Translations under genes and position numbers: made by a program
Shown: in pieces, positions 17,054 through 25,829 of the stretch
How positions within the stretch are numbered: the first letter of the stretch is position 1
How the letters are laid out: every line of letters starts with the position of its first letter
Origin: Limnohabitans sp. 15K
Lineage (GTDB): Bacteria > Pseudomonadota > Gammaproteobacteria > Burkholderiales > Burkholderiaceae_C
Length of the DNA: 64,000 nt
Reading direction: 5' to 3'
Assembly (NCBI RefSeq): GCF_002778285.1
Contig: NZ_NESM01000001.1
Coordinates: 1,010,529-1,074,528, forward strand
Notes under the pieces: model-generated
Databases searched by the model: none
The model's input: the letters and a program-made list of their open reading frames with translations, nothing else
Told to the model about the DNA's origin: nothing

Positions 17054-17853
17054 TCGCCTTTGAATTGGGCGGGGCGCTTTTCGAGGAAGGCCTGCACGCC
17101 CTCGAAATAGTCGTGCGTGCGGCCCAGCGCGGATTGCGTGTCGCGCTCGGCGTCCAAATGCTCTGACAACGTTCGGGTGGTCGCTGACTGCAACAAAGCA
17201 CGGGTGGCCACCAAAGCTTTGGTGGGCATTTGCGCCAAACGCTCAGCCATGGCCAAAGCGGCAGCCAGCGCGTCGTCGGCCACGTCCCAAATCATGCCCC
17301 ACTCCTTGGCTTTCTCAGCTGTCAGTTTGTCGCCGGTCATGGCCAGCGCCATGGCACGGGCCAATCCCAAACGCTCGACCAACAACCAGCTGCCGCCCGC
17401 ATCGGGGATCAAACCGATCTTGCTGAAGGCCTGAATGAAACTGGCGTTGGGCGCGGCGATCGCGATGTCACACGCCATGACCATCGAAGCGCCAGCGCCC
17501 GCCGCCACGCCATTGACCGCCGCGATGGTGGGCATGCGCAACGACTGCAGGCGACGCGTGCTGGGGTTGAAGGCTTGGTCAATGATGGGGCCGGGATCGG
17601 CACGTTCGACACGGTTGGGACCGGGCGTGAAATCGAAGTCGGACAAATCGGCACCCGCACAAAAACCACGGCCAGCGCCGGTGATGACCGCGGCCCGGAT
17701 CGCCGGGTTGGCTTCGGCCTGATCCAGGGCGGCCCAAAGATCGTGGTGCATCTGGCGGGTGAAACTGTTCAAAGCCGCTGGGCGGTTCAACGTGATGAGG
17801 GCAACAGCGCCGCGCACTTCTAAAAGCACGGTCGGAACAGTGGGTTCGGTCAT
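17050..17853 (-). CDS. paaG: PaaG, 1,2-epoxyphenylacetyl-CoA isomerase
   Basis: The 267-residue crotonase-family isomerase turns ring-epoxidised phenylacetyl-CoA into the oxepin form. GRGFCAGADLSDFD and the catalytic-region IPDAGGSWLLVERLG (Asp in place of a hydratase Glu) identify PaaG rather than a hydratase. Its C-terminus EKRPAQFKGE is typical. It is the first gene of the minus-strand paaG-paaI-paaK unit, and its start lies about 30 bp from the PaaR-type palindrome. The ring-epoxidase genes paaABCDE are not in this window. Confidence 0.93.
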   Translation of the reverse strand: MTEPTVPTVLLEVRGAVALITLNRPAALNSFTRQMHHDLWAALDQAEANPAIRAAVITGAGRGFCAGADLSDFDFTPGPNRVERADPGPIIDQAFNPSTRRLQSLRMPTIAAVNGVAAGAGASMVMACDIAIAAPNASFIQAFSKIGLIPDAGGSWLLVERLGLARAMALAMTGDKLTAEKAKEWGMIWDVADDALAAALAMAERLAQMPTKALVATRALLQSATTRTLSEHLDAERDTQSALGRTHDYFEGVQAFLEKRPAQFKGE

Positions 17854-17883
17854 GAAAGTTCTCCTTGATGGCCGAATTTACCA

Positions 17884-17907
17884 TTAACCGACCGATCGGT
17901 TGGTTAA
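17884..17907. promoter_or_regulatory. PaaR-type (TetR) operator palindrome
   Basis: A 24-bp near-perfect palindrome: left arm TTAACCGACCGA (17884-17895), right arm TCGGTTGGTTAA (17896-17907), one mismatched pair. It matches the ACCGACCG/CGGTNGGT pattern known for PaaR regulators of phenylacetate genes in betaproteobacteria. It sits between paaG and the paaF-like gene and could control both. No paaR gene is in the window. Confidence 0.8.
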
Positions 17908-18013
17908 TGTTTTCCCTATGTTGGCCCTTGCTCTACGCTCTGGCGACAGACTTGAGGCAGGCTGCGTGGTTATAGTCAGCGCCAGACATTTTCACCCCCC
18001 GCAGGAGAAACAC

Positions 18014-18793
18014 TTGAGCTACGACAACATCGAAGTCCGGACCGAAGGCGGTCAAGTTGGCATCATCACCCTCAACCGCCCCAAAGCCTTGAACGCGCTC
18101 AACGGCGCACTGATGGACGAGCTGGGCATTGCGCTCAAGGCCTTTGACGCCGACGAGGCCATTGGTTGCATCGTCATCACCGGCAGCGAAAAAGCCTTTG
18201 CGGCAGGTGCCGACATCGCGGCCATGGCCAAGTTCAACTTCAACGAAGTTTACAAACAGGACTTCATCACCCGCAATTGGGAAACCATCCGATCGATTCG
18301 CAAGCCGGTGATCGCAGCCGTGAGTGGCTTCGCTCTGGGAGGCGGCTGCGAGCTGGCCATGATGTGCGACTTCATCATTGCAGCCGACAACGCCAAATTT
18401 GGCCAGCCCGAAATCAAGATCGGCATTATCCCCGGTGCCGGTGGCACGCAGCGCCTGCCTCGCGCCATGGGCAAATCCAAAGCCATGGACTTGGTGCTGA
18501 CAGGTCGGATGATGGACGCCCAAGAGGCCGAACGCGGTGGCTTGGTCAGCCGTGTGGTGCCATTGGACAAATTGATGGACGAAACCCTGGGCGCTGCACT
18601 GATGATTTGTGGCTACGGCCAGCTGGCGGTGATGGCGGCCAAAGAGAGCGTGAACCGTGCCTTTGAAAGCGGCTTGTCCGATGGCGTGATGTTCGAGCGC
18701 CGTGTTTTCCACAGCTTGTTTGCCACCGCCGACCAAAAAGAAGGGATGGACGCTTTTTTGAACAAGCGGCCACCCCAATTTGTGAACGGTTAA
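18014..18793 (+). CDS. paaF: enoyl-CoA hydratase, PaaF-like
   Basis: The 259-residue crotonase has both catalytic glutamates present: [11 protein letters not shown] and [15 protein letters not shown]. The oxyanion hole is [10 protein letters not shown]. It probably hydrates 2,3-dehydroadipyl-CoA in phenylacetate breakdown, or short enoyl-CoAs more generally. I place the start at TTG 18014, because AGGAGA lies 7 bases upstream and homologues begin [13 protein letters not shown]; the longer frame starts inside the PaaR palindrome. Divergent from paaG across the operator. Followed by a terminator. Confidence 0.88.
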   Translation: MSYDNIEVRTEGGQVGIITLNRPKALNALNGALMDELGIALKAFDADEAIGCIVITGSEKAFAAGADIAAMAKFNFNEVYKQDFITRNWETIRSIRKPVIAAVSGFALGGGCELAMMCDFIIAADNAKFGQPEIKIGIIPGAGGTQRLPRAMGKSKAMDLVLTGRMMDAQEAERGGLVSRVVPLDKLMDETLGAALMICGYGQLAVMAAKESVNRAFESGLSDGVMFERRVFHSLFATADQKEGMDAFLNKRPPQFVNG

Positions 18794-18819
18794 GCCCTTC
18801 GAGCAGACGCCAAAAACCA

Positions 18820-18851
18820 AAAAGCCCACAGTCGCAAAACTGTGGGCTTTT
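18820..18851. terminator. rho-independent terminator
   Basis: Perfect 12-bp stem AAAAGCCCACAG (18820-18831) / CTGTGGGCTTTT (18840-18851), 8-base loop. It ends the paaF-like transcript and, from the other strand, the tRNA transcript. Confidence 0.88.
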
Positions 18852-18855
18852 GATT

Positions 18856-18932
18856 TGGTGGTGATAGGTGGATTTGAACCACCGACATCAGCATTATGAA
18901 TGCTGCGCTCTAACCAACTGAGCTATATCACC
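18856..18932 (-). tRNA. tRNA with anticodon CAT (probably elongator tRNA-Met)
   Basis: A 77-nt cloverleaf on the minus strand. The acceptor stem GGTGATA pairs with TATCACC, the D arm reads AGCTCAGTTGGTTAGAGC, the anticodon stem CAGCA/TGCTG encloses the loop TTCATAA (anticodon CAT), the T arm is GGTGG-TTCAAAT-CCACC, and the 3-prime ACCA is encoded. The first base pair is G-C, so it is not an initiator tRNA. Elongator Met is favoured, but lysidine-modified tRNA-Ile2 also has a CAT gene anticodon and cannot be fully excluded. Confidence 0.95.
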
Positions 18933-19045
18933 AAAAACTGATCACATTCAAACAAACTGCTGAATGCGGATGACATGTGTCACCAAGCCAAAAATTATAC
19001 ACAAAATTCAGTGCATCACCCGCTGAAAAGCGCAACAATTCTCAA

Positions 19046-19873
19046 ATGACAACACCGACAAACCCGCAATTCAGTGACCTCATTGCCAGCAAGCAAGCTG
19101 CTCAATGGGTCTGGGAACAATGGCAATCAGGGCAAGCATTCCCGATTTTTCCCGAAACCTGCCGACCTTTGAACGCGATCCAAGGTTATCAAGTACAGGC
19201 TCATTTGCCGACGGTGTCGGGGCGCCAGGTCATCGGTTGGAAAATCGCTGCCACCAGCCACAATGGACAAGCCCACATCAATGTCAGCGGCCCTTTGGCT
19301 GGGCGCTTGTTGTCAGGCCAAGTGTTTGAAAGCGGTGCCACCGTTCCTTCATCCGGCAACCGGATGCGCGTGGCCGAACCAGAGTTCGCCTTCACCATGG
19401 GGCAAGATTTGCCGCCACAAAACTCGCCATATCGCTTGCCAGAGGTCATGGCCGCCGTGGCCACCCTGCACCCGGCTCTTGAAGTGCCGGACTCACGGCT
19501 GGCGCCCTTCACTGAAGCTGGAGAGGCGCAGTTATTGGCTGATAACGCCTGCGCACGCCATTTTGTGCTGGGCCCTCCTGCGCCCGATGGGTGGCGTCAA
19601 ATTGACTTGAGCACCCATGCTGTTGAGGCGCAAGTGCATCAGGGCGAGGCCGATCGGTACACCCGAACAGGCTCAGGCGCTTGGGTCCTCGGAGACCCCC
19701 GCATCGCCTTGACTTGGCTGGCAAACCAGCTCTCGAGTTTGGGCATCACGCTGGAAAAAGGTCATGTGGTCACCACGGGCACCTGCATGGTTCCGCTGGA
19801 GTTGGCTCCCGGTGACATGGCAAAGGCAGACTTCGGTGTGCTGGGTGAAGTCAGCATGCATTTTTCGGTCTAG
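19046..19873 (+). CDS. 2-keto-4-pentenoate hydratase-like protein (FAH superfamily)
   Basis: The 275-residue protein resembles 2-hydroxypenta-2,4-dienoate hydratases/4-oxalocrotonate decarboxylases. VSGRQVIGWKIAATS matches the family GxKxG-like region, RVAEPEFAFTMGQDLP supplies the metal-binding Glu pair (EPExAF), and VTTGTCMVPLELAPGD matches the C-terminal VTTGTxxxP motif. ATG 19046 was chosen over 18977, which would begin inside the tRNA upstream region. It stands alone and converges with the MFS gene 39 bp later. It may belong to an aromatic meta-cleavage route, but no dioxygenase is adjacent. Confidence 0.82.
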   Translation: MTTPTNPQFSDLIASKQAAQWVWEQWQSGQAFPIFPETCRPLNAIQGYQVQAHLPTVSGRQVIGWKIAATSHNGQAHINVSGPLAGRLLSGQVFESGATVPSSGNRMRVAEPEFAFTMGQDLPPQNSPYRLPEVMAAVATLHPALEVPDSRLAPFTEAGEAQLLADNACARHFVLGPPAPDGWRQIDLSTHAVEAQVHQGEADRYTRTGSGAWVLGDPRIALTWLANQLSSLGITLEKGHVVTTGTCMVPLELAPGDMAKADFGVLGEVSMHFSV

Positions 19874-19912
19874 GTCCTGTGAACTGCAGGGCAAAACGAA
19901 AGCCACGCCCGG

Positions 19913-21103
19913 CTACGGGACCATCCGACCGGGCCGCTGACTCCAATACAAGACCGTGCCACTGACACAGGCCATCACCATGAGGCCCACAAAACCCGCA
20001 CGGTAAGTGCCAAACACGCTCGACACGGCCCCGAACATGGGTGGTCCCAAGACCACACCCAAAAACGTGAAAGCCAAGGTGCCGCCCGTGGCCATGCTGG
20101 CCATGCCTGCTGGCGCACGGCGCGCCACTTCGGCCAAATACACGCCGTTCCAGCCAATGGCCGAAGCACCAAAGGCCACCAAAATGGCGATCACCACACT
20201 GTGGGGGGTGTCGGTGGTTAAAAACGCCGAGGCCAGTGCGCCCAGCGCCATCATGCTGGCCAGCAGCAACAACATCGGCCGCGCGCCCAGCCAACGATCG
20301 GCCACATACCCCCACACCACCCGCCCACCAATGCCGCCCAACTGCGTGACCGACAAGGCCAGACCGGCTGCCACCAAACCATAGGACAAATCGTCGTGCA
20401 AAAAAGTGACCAAATAGGTGGTGAGCGACAGCTGCACCATGGAAAACATGAATGAGCAAGACGCCATGGTGAGCAAAGCGCGATGCGCCACCACCAATCG
20501 AATGGGCTGGATCAAACTGCCCCAGTGGATGGCAGCGCCAGCCTGACGGTCACTGTCGAGATCTGCCCGCAAGCCCTGTGAAACCCATGCGCACAACAAG
20601 CACAATGCGGCCACACACACCATGCTCAGCTGCCAGTGGATCAGCAAGGCCAATGACGGCACCACCGCACCCGCCAGCATGCTGCCCAAAGGCACGCCGG
20701 TTTGTTTGATCGAAAACACCAAGGACATCTGGTGCTTGGGCGTGGTGCGCGCCAGCAGGTGTGAACTGGCCGGGGTGATCGGGCCATAACCCAAACCGAT
20801 GAGCACCGCCCCCAAAAACATGGCGGGCAACCAGGGCACTGCGCACAAGAGCAACCCCAAAGCACACAACAACAAACCCCACTGGCTCACGCGAATGGCG
20901 CCCATGCGGGCCACCGTAGCGCCCCCCATCAAGGTGGCCACCATGGCACCGGCATAGGTCACCGACACATACAGGCCCACCAATGCAGGGGACACCTGCA
21001 AAGCTTGGGCGACCACCGGAGCCATAACAGGCAAAGTGAGCAAGGCCATGGCCACCATGGCCTGGATCACCAGGGTCAGCAGCAAGGGCCACCAGTTTTT
21101 CAT
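19913..21103 (-). CDS. MFS transporter
   Basis: The 396-residue protein has about 12 predicted membrane helices of major facilitator type. The typical loop after helix 2 reads GGATVARMGAIRVSQWG. Substrate not evident; the context (Bug receptor and carboxymuconolactone-decarboxylase-like protein upstream) suggests an organic acid or aromatic acid. AGGAGA precedes ATG 21103. It is the last gene of the unit 22773-19913. Confidence 0.9.
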   Translation of the reverse strand: MKNWWPLLLTLVIQAMVAMALLTLPVMAPVVAQALQVSPALVGLYVSVTYAGAMVATLMGGATVARMGAIRVSQWGLLLCALGLLLCAVPWLPAMFLGAVLIGLGYGPITPASSHLLARTTPKHQMSLVFSIKQTGVPLGSMLAGAVVPSLALLIHWQLSMVCVAALCLLCAWVSQGLRADLDSDRQAGAAIHWGSLIQPIRLVVAHRALLTMASCSFMFSMVQLSLTTYLVTFLHDDLSYGLVAAGLALSVTQLGGIGGRVVWGYVADRWLGARPMLLLLASMMALGALASAFLTTDTPHSVVIAILVAFGASAIGWNGVYLAEVARRAPAGMASMATGGTLAFTFLGVVLGPPMFGAVSSVFGTYRAGFVGLMVMACVSGTVLYWSQRPGRMVP

Positions 21104-21164
21104 CGTTCAATCTCCTGTACAAGCGAGAACGGCAGGCTGAGGCCCAGACGTCAGCCCCGAAGGG

Positions 21165-22142
21165 TCAATTGGCTTTCACGCCCGCTTTGACCAACAAACC
21201 ACCCAAGGTGTCGATCTCGTTTTTCAGATGGGACCGCAATGCCTCTGGGGTGGCTTGGTCCACGCTCACCGCCGAGATGCCCATGGCCTCGAGGCGTTGG
21301 CGAACTTCGCTGTCACCCACTGACTTTTGCAAAGCCCCCGTCAACTGAGCCAAAACGGGCTTGGGTGTGCCTTTGGGCGCATACAGTCCAAAGGAGATGT
21401 TGATGTCAAAGCCCTCCACCCCCGCCTCGGAGATGGCGGGCACTTCTGGCAATTGCGGCAGCCGCGCCTTGCCTGCAGCGGCATAGGCTTTGATTTTTCC
21501 GGTCTTGACCGAAGGCACCGTGCCCGAAGTCTGGTCACACAAAACATCGACTTGCCCGCCCATCAAATCGGTGAGTGCGGGGCCCGTGCCTTTGTAGGGG
21601 ATCTCATTCATTTTGACGTTCAGGGCGTTCATCATCATCAAGCCACACAGGTGCGATGCCGATCCCACCCCCGCATGGGCCAAGCTCACCTTGGGACCAT
21701 TGGCTTTGACATAAGCCACAAATTCATTCAGGTTCTTGGCGGGAAAATCGTTGCGCGTCACGATCACCATCGGTCCGCTGGTGGCCCGGCCAATGGGGTC
21801 AAAGTCGTCCACCGGGTGGTAGGGCAGGCTTTTGTACATGGCCACATTGGTGGCGTGGCTCACATGGATCATCAACAGGTTGTAACCATCGGGCTTCGAA
21901 CGGGCCACCTTGGCGGTGCCGATCGAACCCGAAGCGCCTGCGGTGTTGTCCACCACAATTTGCTGGCCTAAATGCTTTTGCATGGCTCCTGCAAACACAC
22001 GGGTGATGGTGTCGCCCGGCCCGCCTGCGGCATAGGGCATGACCATGGTGATCGCGCGGTTGGGGAAATCCTGCGCCAAGGCCTGCAACGCGGTGGCAGC
22101 AAGCAGCAAACTCAAGGCGTTGCGCACAAAACGGAATGTCAT
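21165..22142 (-). CDS. Bug-family periplasmic solute receptor
   Basis: The 325-residue TctC-like receptor has a signal peptide (MTFRFVRNALSLLLAATALQ, ending ALAQD), followed by FPNRAITMVMPYAAGGPGDT, VDNTAGASGSIGTAK and IPYKGTGPALTDLMGG. GGAGA lies before ATG 22142. It is located between an MFS transporter gene and a carboxymuconolactone-decarboxylase-like gene on the same strand, without TctA/B. Ligand unknown. Confidence 0.93.
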   Translation of the reverse strand: MTFRFVRNALSLLLAATALQALAQDFPNRAITMVMPYAAGGPGDTITRVFAGAMQKHLGQQIVVDNTAGASGSIGTAKVARSKPDGYNLLMIHVSHATNVAMYKSLPYHPVDDFDPIGRATSGPMVIVTRNDFPAKNLNEFVAYVKANGPKVSLAHAGVGSASHLCGLMMMNALNVKMNEIPYKGTGPALTDLMGGQVDVLCDQTSGTVPSVKTGKIKAYAAAGKARLPQLPEVPAISEAGVEGFDINISFGLYAPKGTPKPVLAQLTGALQKSVGDSEVRQRLEAMGISAVSVDQATPEALRSHLKNEIDTLGGLLVKAGVKAN

Positions 22143-22182
22143 CGGTGTCTCCAGATCTGTTTGAAAAAATGGACCAAGCCCA

Positions 22183-22773
22183 TCAAGCCAATAAGCGTTG
22201 GCGAATGTCGAGGGGGTCCATCACCTCCAAGGGTTCAGCCCCTCCCCCCGGAATGCCCACTTGTGTGGCGTTCAGCAACATGGACACCATGACGTAAGTG
22301 CCCGACAAAACGGTCAGGTCCACCACGGCCTGCTCGCCCATGGTGGCGACGGCCTCTTGCCACAAAGCATCGGGCACGCGGTGATTGAGCGAAAGCTGAA
22401 TGCAAAAGTCATAGACCAAGCGTTCATCATCTTCCATGCTGGTCGGCCGAATGCATTGCTGCAGGTCACGCATGACCGCATCGGACAAGCCCGCTTTGCG
22501 CGCAATGGTCTCATGCGCCCACCACTCGTATTGCGCATTCGAAATACGCGCCTGGATCAGGATGGCAAATTCGTTCAAGCGTTTGTTGACCGAGGTTTTG
22601 AACCGCAAATAGTCCAAAAAATCGAAGGCCCTGCGCGCCATATCGGGGCTTCGCAGCAGCGCGTTATAGGGACCGCCCAGCGCAGCACTGGAGACCTTGA
22701 GGATGTCATCCGCCAAAGGTCGCACCGCCGCAGGCAAGGCCTCATAAGTGATCTGAGACAATCGTTCTGACAT
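22183..22773 (-). CDS. carboxymuconolactone decarboxylase (CMD/AhpD-like) family protein
   Basis: The 196-residue all-helical protein has the CMD-type motif NAQYEWWAHETIARKAGLSD (a Glu-Trp and His pattern), but no CxxC as in AhpD peroxidases. That favours a gamma-carboxymuconolactone-decarboxylase-like or unknown lyase role. ATG 22773 is preceded by GAGG; the much longer in-frame extension to 23010 overlaps the divergent gene and is not credible. It leads a three-gene unit with a Bug receptor and an MFS transporter. Confidence 0.85.
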   Translation of the reverse strand: MSERLSQITYEALPAAVRPLADDILKVSSAALGGPYNALLRSPDMARRAFDFLDYLRFKTSVNKRLNEFAILIQARISNAQYEWWAHETIARKAGLSDAVMRDLQQCIRPTSMEDDERLVYDFCIQLSLNHRVPDALWQEAVATMGEQAVVDLTVLSGTYVMVSMLLNATQVGIPGGGAEPLEVMDPLDIRQRLLA

Positions 22774-22910
22774 TTTTATAACCTCGGAAATTGCCGCACT
22801 GTGAAAGTGGGCAACGGTAACAACAAGCACTGCACGCAACAGTCGCCGAAATGACTGGAATGAAGGCGTACGTGGTGGTGTAGAGCACCGAATAAAGCGG
22901 AAGGACAGCC

Positions 22911-23618
22911 GTGAATTTGACAGGCGGGTGGCACTGGCATTGGCGCGCTTGGCGTTCGCAAGAACGCTGGGCACCGGCTGCAGCTCAGATTTCAGATTGG
23001 TTGCTTGCACAAGCCATGCCCCGCCAAGAGCTGGTCCTGATTGGCGCCAGTGCAGGCTGGATGTTGCCGACCCCTTGGTTAAGCCAATTCGAAGCAGTGC
23101 ATGCTTGGGACATCGACCCCCTCGCAGCGCCTTTGTTTCGCTGGCGTCATGGACAGGCCCTCCAAAAGTCTGCCACCCATTTGCACTGGCACACAGGCGA
23201 TGGGTTTGCGGCTTTGAAAACCTGCCTGCTAGAACGACCTGAGGCTTTTTATTGGTTTGACAATGTACTGGGCCAGTTGCGGTTCACCGGGCAAGACGTG
23301 CCCAGCGTCGAACAGCAATTGCGCCGAATTCAAAAGCAAATGCGCTCGGTGGCTTGGGGCAGCGTACACGACCGCATGTCAGGCCCCTGCTCACCCCTGA
23401 GTGCACTGCCGTTAGCGCAACAAGGTGTTGCACCCATGGCCATTGAAAGCCCGCAGGCCCAAAACTGGCTGCATGAAATGGGGGCGATCAGCCCTTGCTT
23501 GGATCACCTGACCGAACATGTGTTGCCGCAAGGCACGCAGGTGCAACACACAGCCTGGGATTTCAAGCCAGGCTATGCACACTGGCTTGAAATGGGCTGG
23601 TGCCCGGCCAACACCTGA
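22911..23618 (+). CDS. uncharacterised protein with a methyltransferase-like Rossmann segment
   Basis: The 235-residue protein is not recognised with certainty. Residues about 40-75 read LVLIGASAGWMLPTPWLSQF, followed by AWDIDPLA, reminiscent of the SAM-binding motif I loop plus an acidic residue after strand 2. HTGDGFAAL and YWFDNVLGQL may be later strand motifs. No transmembrane segment is visible. Start GTG 22911 has AAGGA upstream. It runs opposite the CMD gene and ends 1 bp before the stop of the convergent FAH gene. A SAM-dependent enzyme is the best guess, with low certainty. Confidence 0.6.
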   Translation: MNLTGGWHWHWRAWRSQERWAPAAAQISDWLLAQAMPRQELVLIGASAGWMLPTPWLSQFEAVHAWDIDPLAAPLFRWRHGQALQKSATHLHWHTGDGFAALKTCLLERPEAFYWFDNVLGQLRFTGQDVPSVEQQLRRIQKQMRSVAWGSVHDRMSGPCSPLSALPLAQQGVAPMAIESPQAQNWLHEMGAISPCLDHLTEHVLPQGTQVQHTAWDFKPGYAHWLEMGWCPANT

Positions 23619-23619
23619 A

Positions 23620-24405
23620 TCAGACGATTTTGACGCTGAGGTTAGGAAAGCCTTCGACGTGCATTTCAATCACGTCTCCACGCACCACCGGGCCCACGTT
23701 TTCGGGTGTCCCTGAATAAATGATGTCGCCAGGGAACAACTCAAAAGCCTCGGACAACTGGGCAATCTGCTCGGCCACCGACCAGATCATCTGGTTCAAA
23801 TTGGCGCTTTGCTTGGTCTGACCATTGACCTTGAGCCAGATATTGCCCTGTGTGATGTGGCCTGTCTGTGCAAGTTTGCGAATGGCCCCAATCGGTGCCG
23901 ACTTGTCGAAACTCTTGCCGATTTCCCAGGGTTTTTTCTGATCGCCCATGCCACGCTGCAAATCGCGGCGCGTCATGTCCAAACCCAATGTGTAGCCATA
24001 CACATGGTCCAGGGCTTTTTCTTTGGGAATGTTGCGTCCACCTTTGTTCAAAACCGCCACCAACTCCGCTTCGTAATGGTAGTTTTTGGTCAAGGTTGGG
24101 TAGGGGTGATCCGCCACGGTCCCCGCCTTCACATACTGAATCGAGTCGGTGGGTTTTTGAAAAAAGAAAGGTGGCTCACGCGTTGGGTCAGAGCCCATTT
24201 CACGCGCATGGGCAGCATAGTTGCGACCGATGCAGTAAATGCGCCGAACCGGGAACATCTCATCGCTGCCTTCGATCGGAATGTAGGTTGCGGGCACTGA
24301 AAAAGGTGTTTTGGGCTGGTTTTGCGCCACACCGGGCAGTGCACAACCTGCCAATGCACCCGTCGTCACCAGTGCGCTGCTTTGGAAAAAGTTTCTTCTG
24401 TCCAT
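23620..24405 (-). CDS. fumarylacetoacetate hydrolase family protein with Tat-like lipoprotein signal
   Basis: The 261-residue FAH-fold protein includes the metal-binding set YHYEAELVAV and GYTLGLDMTRRDLQ, and IYCIGRNYAAHAREMG at the start of the catalytic domain. The C-terminal motif PGDIIYSGTPENVGPV is standard. Unusually, the N-terminus MDRRNFFQSSALVTTGALAG ends in LAGC, combining a twin-arginine motif with a lipobox, so the enzyme is predicted to leave the cytoplasm. ATG 24405 has AGAGGA upstream. It lies 141 bp after the monooxygenase gene, a gap with a 7-bp dyad (24518-24542) and a TATATA box, so it may have its own promoter. Confidence 0.87.
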   Translation of the reverse strand: MDRRNFFQSSALVTTGALAGCALPGVAQNQPKTPFSVPATYIPIEGSDEMFPVRRIYCIGRNYAAHAREMGSDPTREPPFFFQKPTDSIQYVKAGTVADHPYPTLTKNYHYEAELVAVLNKGGRNIPKEKALDHVYGYTLGLDMTRRDLQRGMGDQKKPWEIGKSFDKSAPIGAIRKLAQTGHITQGNIWLKVNGQTKQSANLNQMIWSVAEQIAQLSEAFELFPGDIIYSGTPENVGPVVRGDVIEMHVEGFPNLSVKIV

Positions 24406-24517
24406 TGGGTTTTCCTCTGTGAATGTCTCGTCTCCGTCAATGCACACTGACCTTTTAGAAGTCGCATGCATTGACAGGCCATTTATATATCGCGGGCCAG
24501 GCTTCCGATTGACGCGC

Positions 24518-24542
24518 TTGGGACAGCTTGGGCTCGTCCCAA
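24518..24542. terminator. possible hairpin after the flavin monooxygenase gene
   Basis: TTGGGAC (24518-24524) and GTCCCAA (24536-24542) form a perfect 7-bp stem with an 11-base loop, starting 4 bases beyond the monooxygenase stop. No U tract follows on the minus strand, so termination would be weak. A TATATA box at 24484-24489 could start FAH transcription. Confidence 0.35.
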
Positions 24543-24546
24543 AAAT

Positions 24547-25806
24547 TCAACGCGCATTGGTCAACGCGTCCAAAGAAAATCCGGCAATTTTTTTGTAATC
24601 GTCAGAAATTTGGCGCAACTCGGCCTGGCTGATCACATCATCAATGTGGCGAAACGGTTTGCCTTGTGTCAACTCGTCCACCTTGATGTTGATGAAGTCC
24701 GGGGGCGTGCTGCGGTTGGTCAAGACCACCTTCGTGGTCAAAGGCCTGCGCACCGCTTCGTAGCGGTGCAGTGCTTGCACACGGTCACCGCCAGCGGCAG
24801 TACTGGCCAATTCATCGGCCAAGGTGCGCGCGTCCACCAGCGCTTGTGCCGAACCGTTGGAGCCACGCGGGTACATGGGGTGTGCGGCATCGCCCAGCAA
24901 GGTGACGCGCCCAAAAGTCCACTGGGGAATGGGGTCCTTGTCGACCATGGGGTATTCCAAGATCGAGTCGGCCTTGGCAATCAATTCGGGCACGTTCAGC
25001 CAATCGAAGGTCCAGTCCTTGAACAAGGGCAAGACATCTTCCAAACGGCCTTGTCGGTTCCAGTCGTTAGGACTTTCGTTTTGCAAGCCAATCTCGGCCA
25101 CCCAGTTGATCAACTGGGTGCCTTGGCCGTCGATATTGTCGGCAATGGGGTAAATCACCATCTTGCCGGTGTCGATGGATCCCACCCGCATGTAGGTTTT
25201 GCCCGTCAGGATTGGCTTGTGCCGGGTGACGCCGCGCCAAGTGTTGATGCCGTTGAAGGCCACTTTTTCATCGGGGTAAAACACCCGACGCACCGCGGAG
25301 TTGACACCATCAGAGGCCACGACCACCCCACTGCGCACCACCGGCAAAGCCTGGCCTTGGGCATCGGTGAACATCAAGGTCACACCCGTGTCGTCTTGTT
25401 GCATGCTGGCAAAGCGGTGCCCGGTGTGCACCCGATCACTTCCTAAGCGTTGCACCGCAGCGTCCCACAAAATTTTGTGCAACTTGCCTCGGTGAATGCC
25501 CACTTCAGGGAGCGCGTAGCCTGCATGACGGCCGCGCAGCTCGCTGTAAATGAACTGGCCGTAACGGTTGTAGAAAACACTTTCGTAATTTTCGATGCCT
25601 GCCGCTTCCACCGCTTCGGCCAAGCCCAAAGCGGCCAACTCACGCATGGCATGGGGCAACACCGTGATGCCCACACCAATCTCTTGGACCTGCTGCACGG
25701 CCTCAAACACCTCGCACACCACGCCCCGGTGGTGCAAGTGAAGCGCCAAAGCCAAGCCACCAATGCCACCGCCCACAATGGCGATGTCTGCTGTTCGTTC
25801 TGTCAT
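24547..25806 (-). CDS. FAD-dependent aromatic monooxygenase (3-hydroxybenzoate 6-hydroxylase/salicylate hydroxylase type)
   Basis: The 419-residue class A flavoprotein hydroxylase has GGGIGGLALALHLHHRG as FAD-binding fingerprint (residues about 11-27), a DG-type motif VVASDGVNSAVRR, and the second FAD motif LLGDAAHPMYPRGSNGSAQA. The closest named group by motif is hydroxybenzoate/salicylate hydroxylases. AAGGA lies before ATG 25806. Directly upstream (23 bp) is a Bug receptor, so the pair probably imports and hydroxylates an aromatic or heteroaromatic acid. It is the last gene of the continuous series starting at 42206. Confidence 0.9.
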   Translation of the reverse strand: MTERTADIAIVGGGIGGLALALHLHHRGVVCEVFEAVQQVQEIGVGITVLPHAMRELAALGLAEAVEAAGIENYESVFYNRYGQFIYSELRGRHAGYALPEVGIHRGKLHKILWDAAVQRLGSDRVHTGHRFASMQQDDTGVTLMFTDAQGQALPVVRSGVVVASDGVNSAVRRVFYPDEKVAFNGINTWRGVTRHKPILTGKTYMRVGSIDTGKMVIYPIADNIDGQGTQLINWVAEIGLQNESPNDWNRQGRLEDVLPLFKDWTFDWLNVPELIAKADSILEYPMVDKDPIPQWTFGRVTLLGDAAHPMYPRGSNGSAQALVDARTLADELASTAAGGDRVQALHRYEAVRRPLTTKVVLTNRSTPPDFINIKVDELTQGKPFRHIDDVISQAELRQISDDYKKIAGFSLDALTNAR

Positions 25807-25829
25807 AAATATCCTTGTGTCCTCACCCA

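Noticed and set aside
22774-23010. N-terminal extension of the CMD-like gene
   Set aside because: Overlaps the divergent gene start and lacks homology-like features; ATG 22773 has a ribosome site.
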